In this document: in pieces, positions 60,051 through 64,000 of the stretch
Layout: every line of letters starts with the position of its first letter
Numbering within the stretch: position 1 is the first letter of the stretch
Source: Euryodendron excelsum
Taxonomy: Eukaryota; Streptophyta; Magnoliopsida; Ericales; Pentaphylacaceae
Length of the DNA stretch: 64,000 nucleotides
Assembly: GCA_033060915.1 (NCBI GenBank)
Contig: CM065380.1
Coordinates: forward strand, 47,910,001-47,974,000
Reading direction: 5' to 3'
Translations under genes and position numbers: made by a program
The notes under the pieces: model-generated
Told to the model about the DNA's origin: nothing
Seen by the model: the letters and a program-made list of their open reading frames with translations, nothing else
Database searches by the model: none

Positions 60051-61020
60051 TCTAAACACATCATTAAAAAAACGCAATATGAAAATTTAATATATAATAT
60101 TCTCACAATTACATCTCCACAAGTTTTTGTTTTTTTTTTTGGCAATAGTTAGGAAATAATTGGATCATAAGAAATATATGAATTGGACATTTTTTGCTAC
60201 GAGAAAGTCCAACAATCATAATATATATTCCTACGAACTAAAAAATCCACCACAAATAACAATATGAATTTAGTTATGTATACGAAAAGTTCATTTTCTG
60301 CTCAAGTAATTATGTTTTTTCGATCAAAACAAAGAAGTAATGTTGTACAAGTTAATAGACCTACATTGACAAATGTACGTAGAACCCACTCAATTTTGTC
60401 TAAGGATTGCGAAATGAGTTAGGTGTTGCATTTTCTTTGTTCTCTTGCCACCTGGTTTAACCTTAGCTTATTATTCAATTGTATAGTATATCTGGTGAAA
60501 TTTTTATTGTAGGTACTTGACGAATTCCAAATAATTTTTGCTTCCTTTTGTGTGAATTTGAATTCAGATAATGTATTATCCAGTTTTCTTTGATCCTTAT
60601 AACGGTTAACTGAATGAAATCAGCCTTTAATTTATCCTGACGCGTTCATTTTCCTTCTATCCATTTTGTTTCAACATTTAATCTTCTGAATTGTGATGGA
60701 AGAGTTAATCTTACTTGATGAGCCATGCTCAGTTACATAGGACCTAATCAGCTATTTGATTATTATTCAAGGTTGTTTCCTCTTTACCCTGTTGAACTGA
60801 AAGATTTTTCTTTTTTTTTCACCCCTAAACTATTAAAAACAAATCAAGACTTTTAAACGTTTTAGTCATATATAATATAAGTCTTTTTTAATTTTTTATT
60901 TTATCTTTGCTTACCGAATCTATAATTTAAAAGAATGCATTTTATATTGGCGGCTACTAGGTAGTAATAACTCGTGGTCAACAAAAAATAATATTTTTTC
61001 GATTATGGAATAAAGTGATA
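60051..61020 (+). repeat. Ghost GH127 locus 2 (promoter fused to 3' end)
   Basis: The 5' flank (60060-60668) aligns with those of genes 2 and 3 through 'CTTCTATCCATTTTGTTT'. At TTTCAAC (60669-60675) it passes straight into the end of a gene-2-like copy: codons for Phe-Asn-Ile and a TAA at 60679-60681, then 3'UTR (TTCTGAATTGTGATGGAAGA) and 3' flank to about 61010. All exons and introns between are missing. Gene 3 has 'TTTTCAAC' at the matching leader position and gene 2 has 'ATTTCAACATTTAA' at its stop, so the junction has 7 bp of microhomology. An extra block, also in ghost 1, interrupts the 3'UTR (60720-60830). Confidence 0.85.
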
Positions 61021-63679
61021 ATGAGTTGAGTTAGAAGCCTCGAAATATAATTAACTATTAACTTTTGTCATCAATATTAAAATGTTTGACTACATTGTTT
61101 TACTTTTAGACATGAGAAGGTTTAAATAGAAGAACTCAAAATCAAGAAATGACATTAAATTTTTAGGCAAAGTTGGAGAATAAAATGATTATTTGGCCAT
61201 ATATATATACAACTTTTATTTTAAGAAAGTCCATATGAAAATTTAATACATAACATTTCACCATTACATATCCACTTGTTTTTTTTTTTGTCAATCGGGA
61301 GAAAATAATTACATCATAGGAAATATTTAACTGAAAACTCTTATTTAGAGAAAGTCCAACAATCATAACATTTCTACATACTCAAAAATCACACACCTAT
61401 ACTATTATAAATAACAAAATATTATTGGGTCTTTGAACTTGAAAGTTTCAATACATTTTTCTCATAATTTTAAATTTACAAAATATAAAAAAAAGGCACA
61501 TGTCCTTAGGTTATTGGCTCTTTAATTAATCGGATAACTTTTTTTCAATTCAAAATTCAACTTATCACTAATGTTCCTTCTTTCTTGTTGCACTAAAACA
61601 ACCATGTTCAATCTCTCTCTCTCTCTCTCTTTTGCTTCCCATTCTTTTTCTGTTTTTATTTACTTCTAGCAGGCCTTTTAGGTATGTGTTGAAGACTGCA
61701 AAGTGTTTGGCCATTGTTGAAGTAATTGGCAGCGTTAGCATGTTGCGGGATCAAGATGGGGATACAATATAGGTGATTTCTATTCCCTTTTTCCTTTTGG
61801 TTTTGATACTTTATTGGGTTTTGTACTTCTATATGGCATGAAAATCTTAGAACTGGTTTAGATCATTTTAACAATTTGATAGAAACTATATTGGATTTGG
61901 TGTCAAAAGAAAGTTAGGCTTGTGTTTGTTGAACTTATTAATTGTTCGCGCATTGCTTAGTTGGTATGTGACATGGCATTCATAAATTAAATAATAATTT
62001 TTTTTAAAAATGATTGTCTTTTTAACTAAAAGTTGTGTTCTCAAACTTCTATTTCTTAACTCCCATACGTTAAATGCTATTAAATATTTTTAATTTTAGA
62101 CAAATTAAACAGTGAGTGAAGAAGAAATAGTTAAAAGTTTATCCCAATATCATCACAGAACCAGTTATCTTAATTTCAATTTAAAATTATTCATTGAAAT
62201 TTTAACCGTTTGTAGTGATGAGTTTAGTGAACTTTTATAAGATATTTTGAATAAGGGTGATTAAGCAAATTAAGACATTTTGGGTGGGACAATCATCGGT
62301 TTTTAGTTTTTATTTTATTTTTATTTTTACTTTCACCGGTAAAAGATAAAACTCACACCTACCCCTAGTGGAGTTGCCCAACCAACAGTTTTGTACTTTT
62401 TTTTTTTAACCTCTTCAAATTTTCATGCATAGCAAGATATTATTACTAGTAAATAACAATATAAATCCACCATTAGAGTAAACAAATGAATATCACTGGA
62501 CAAATGGATAACGACTACATCTCCAAAGGTTAACAATCCTACTATTGTATAGCATAACCGTTGCATTGCTACGTATATGTCTATCCCTCTCTATTTTATA
62601 TAAAAATACCATACATAATCCCATATTTAAACATTTTTTTGCTCTTGCCCATGAGTGAATGGGGCTCACATGTTAATGTGGGCTCACACCTTACAGCAAG
62701 AGTGAGAAAAGATAATGAAAAATAAGATTAATATAACATTACTCATTTTTATATACAAATCTCAATTTTTCACTTGGAAACAAGATTATTGGATTTACAT
62801 TAACAAATATATGTGGAACCCACCCAACATTTTTCCTAAGGATTGAGCAATGGATTTATGTGTTACCATTTTTCTTTCTCCTCTTGATGCGCACCTGGTT
62901 TACCTTATCATATTATTCACATCATATATATATATATATATATATAAGTTGTGTTTGTCTTTATAATTTGCCTCACTCTTATGTAGCGTTTTAAATATTC
63001 TTATATTTTTAAAATGCCACATTACATGGGTAATTTATTAGATAACTATTGAATTTGTTGGCAGTTGGTTAAATAATTATTAATTGGCCACATTATTAAT
63101 TTTATAAGATATATATAAGATAAGACTGGGATAACTATTAAAAAATAAGATACTAAAAAGAAAAAGAAAGGCGGGACTCCAGAGAAATAATTTACTTGCA
63201 GGATTCATCCAAAGTATTGAAAAAAAACTCTATTGTATTAACTCACCTAAGTTTTTACGAGTTCTTTTATTTTTCACGATATTATCTTTTCATAAAACAA
63301 ATTAATATTGTATACTTAATGATATGCAAATAGTAAATTTTGAATAATACTTAATGCACGGATTGACTCCTAGTTGAGAACATATCTAGTGAACAGCTTT
63401 ATCTTATAAAACACATGTCATTGTACTAGAAGAATTCCAAATAGTTTTGCTTCCGTTTGGTTGAATATAAACTCAGATAATGTTTATCCGTTGATCTTTG
63501 ATCCTTATAACTGTTAACTGAGTGAAAATCAACCAATAATTTTTCCCGAGGCCTTCATTTTCCCTCTATCCATTTTGTTTTCAACTTAAGACTTGCATTT
63601 CAGAGTGTTCTGCTGATCTTTTTCTTCCTGACTCCACCAAAACATGAGAGTTTTTTCGTGCTTTGTAAATCCGATAAAA
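61021..63679 (+). repeat. Array repeat: 5' flank of gene 3
   Basis: Fourth copy of the 5' flank, with shared words at 61240-61400, 62520-62640 and 62870-63600. It is interrupted by unrelated non-coding DNA at about 61400-62440, which includes a CT microsatellite (61611-61631). The final 100 bases before the ATG closely match those of gene 2. Confidence 0.75.
63405..63412 (+). promoter_or_regulatory. Possible TATA box of gene 3
   Basis: TATAAAAC at the position equivalent to the gene 2 TATA-like element, before ACATGTCATTGTACTAGAAGA. It lies 275 bases before the ATG. Confidence 0.45.
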
Positions 63680-64000
63680 ATGATTTCTTTCATGTTCTTG
63701 AGGGTGTTGGTTGTGTTTCTTCTGTGTGGGCATGGTTTGGCTCGTGAGAAGTGTCCAGATAGTCTTCCCGCCATGCCACGTAACACTACCAAATACGAGC
63801 TATCGTATCCAAACGACTCCTCATGGAAAGAAGGGATATGTTCACACTACCATTTGAACCCAACCGATGAATCCGCGTGGTCGAATCTGCTTCCGGAGGA
63901 GCTGTTGAAGGAGTTTGATCCATACAGTTGGGCAATGCTGTACCGGAAAATGAAGAATCCGGGCGGGTTTAACGTGTCGGGAAATTTTCTCAAGGAGATG
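63680..64000 (+). CDS. GH127 beta-L-arabinofuranosidase-like protein, gene 3 (partial)
   Basis: The start of a third paralogue: 107 open codons from ATG 63680, cut by the window edge inside exon 1. Residues 1-21 form a signal peptide (MISFMFLRVLVVFLLCGHGL). The next part matches gene 2 closely, including 'LNPTDESAWSNLLPEE' and 'MKNPGGFNVSGNFL'. The catalytic region is outside the window, so activity cannot be judged. No frame break is seen in the visible part. Confidence 0.9.
   Translation, partial: MISFMFLRVLVVFLLCGHGLAREKCPDSLPAMPRNTTKYELSYPNDSSWKEGICSHYHLNPTDESAWSNLLPEELLKEFDPYSWAMLYRKMKNPGGFNVSGNFLKEM

Noticed and set aside
1..64000. CRISPR array, operon or bacterial-type system
   Set aside because: Spliced genes, plant transposons and simple repeats make this a plant nuclear window; no regularly spaced short repeats of CRISPR type occur.

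Overview
This is an AT-rich nuclear window from a flowering plant, most likely a woody eudicot. That rests on GT-AG split genes, long CT and AT microsatellites, plant-type LTR elements and MITEs, and an endogenous plant pararetrovirus. I cannot name the species. The recognisable host genes are one family on the + strand: secreted GH127 (DUF1680) beta-L-arabinofuranosidase-like proteins with a C-terminal AbfB-like region. Gene 1 (10501-20853, 12 exons, 862 aa) and gene 2 (48921-54804, 12 exons, 865 aa) appear intact. Gene 3 starts at 63680 and runs off the window after 107 codons of exon 1. All intron phases agree between genes 1 and 2.

Layout. 1-5.7 kb is non-genic, with two inverted-repeat elements and one minus-strand coding-like remnant. 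5.75-10.72 kb is a direct tandem duplication of gene 1's promoter, 5'UTR and first 222 coding bases. The upstream unit ends in an orphan, frame-broken piece of exon 1; the downstream unit drives gene 1 and carries a 275-bp Mutator-like MITE that the upstream unit lacks. 10.5-20.9 kb is gene 1, with a 3.4-kb intron 4 (121 bp in gene 2). 24.9-28.5 kb is a complete LTR retrotransposon without coding capacity, with 5-bp target duplications. 31.2-45.0 kb holds two tandem, decayed minus-strand copies of a caulimovirid (petuvirus/florendovirus-like) endogenous pararetrovirus, with inverted fragments at 38.57-38.9 and 44.74-45.0 kb. 46.1-47.2 kb holds a SINE-like element, MITE remnants and a tandem repeat of about 136 bp.

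47.8-64 kb is a tandem array of the GH127 family. It contains gene 2, gene 3 and two 'ghost' loci near 55-57.2 and 60.1-61.0 kb, where the 5' flank survives but the coding region is gone. The second ghost joins promoter/5'UTR sequence directly to the last three codons, stop and 3'UTR of a gene-2-like copy at a TTTCAAC microhomology. A 1.25-kb Mutator-like element with a 9-bp target duplication interrupts the first ghost, and its empty site is present in two paralogous flanks.

The genes are predicted to act in the secretory pathway or cell wall on arabinose-containing glycans. The window shows a gene family growing and shrinking by unequal exchange and microhomology-mediated deletion amid viral and transposon debris. 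I see no sign of a wholly new enzymatic system. Exon boundaries, domain calls and repeat alignments were made by eye.
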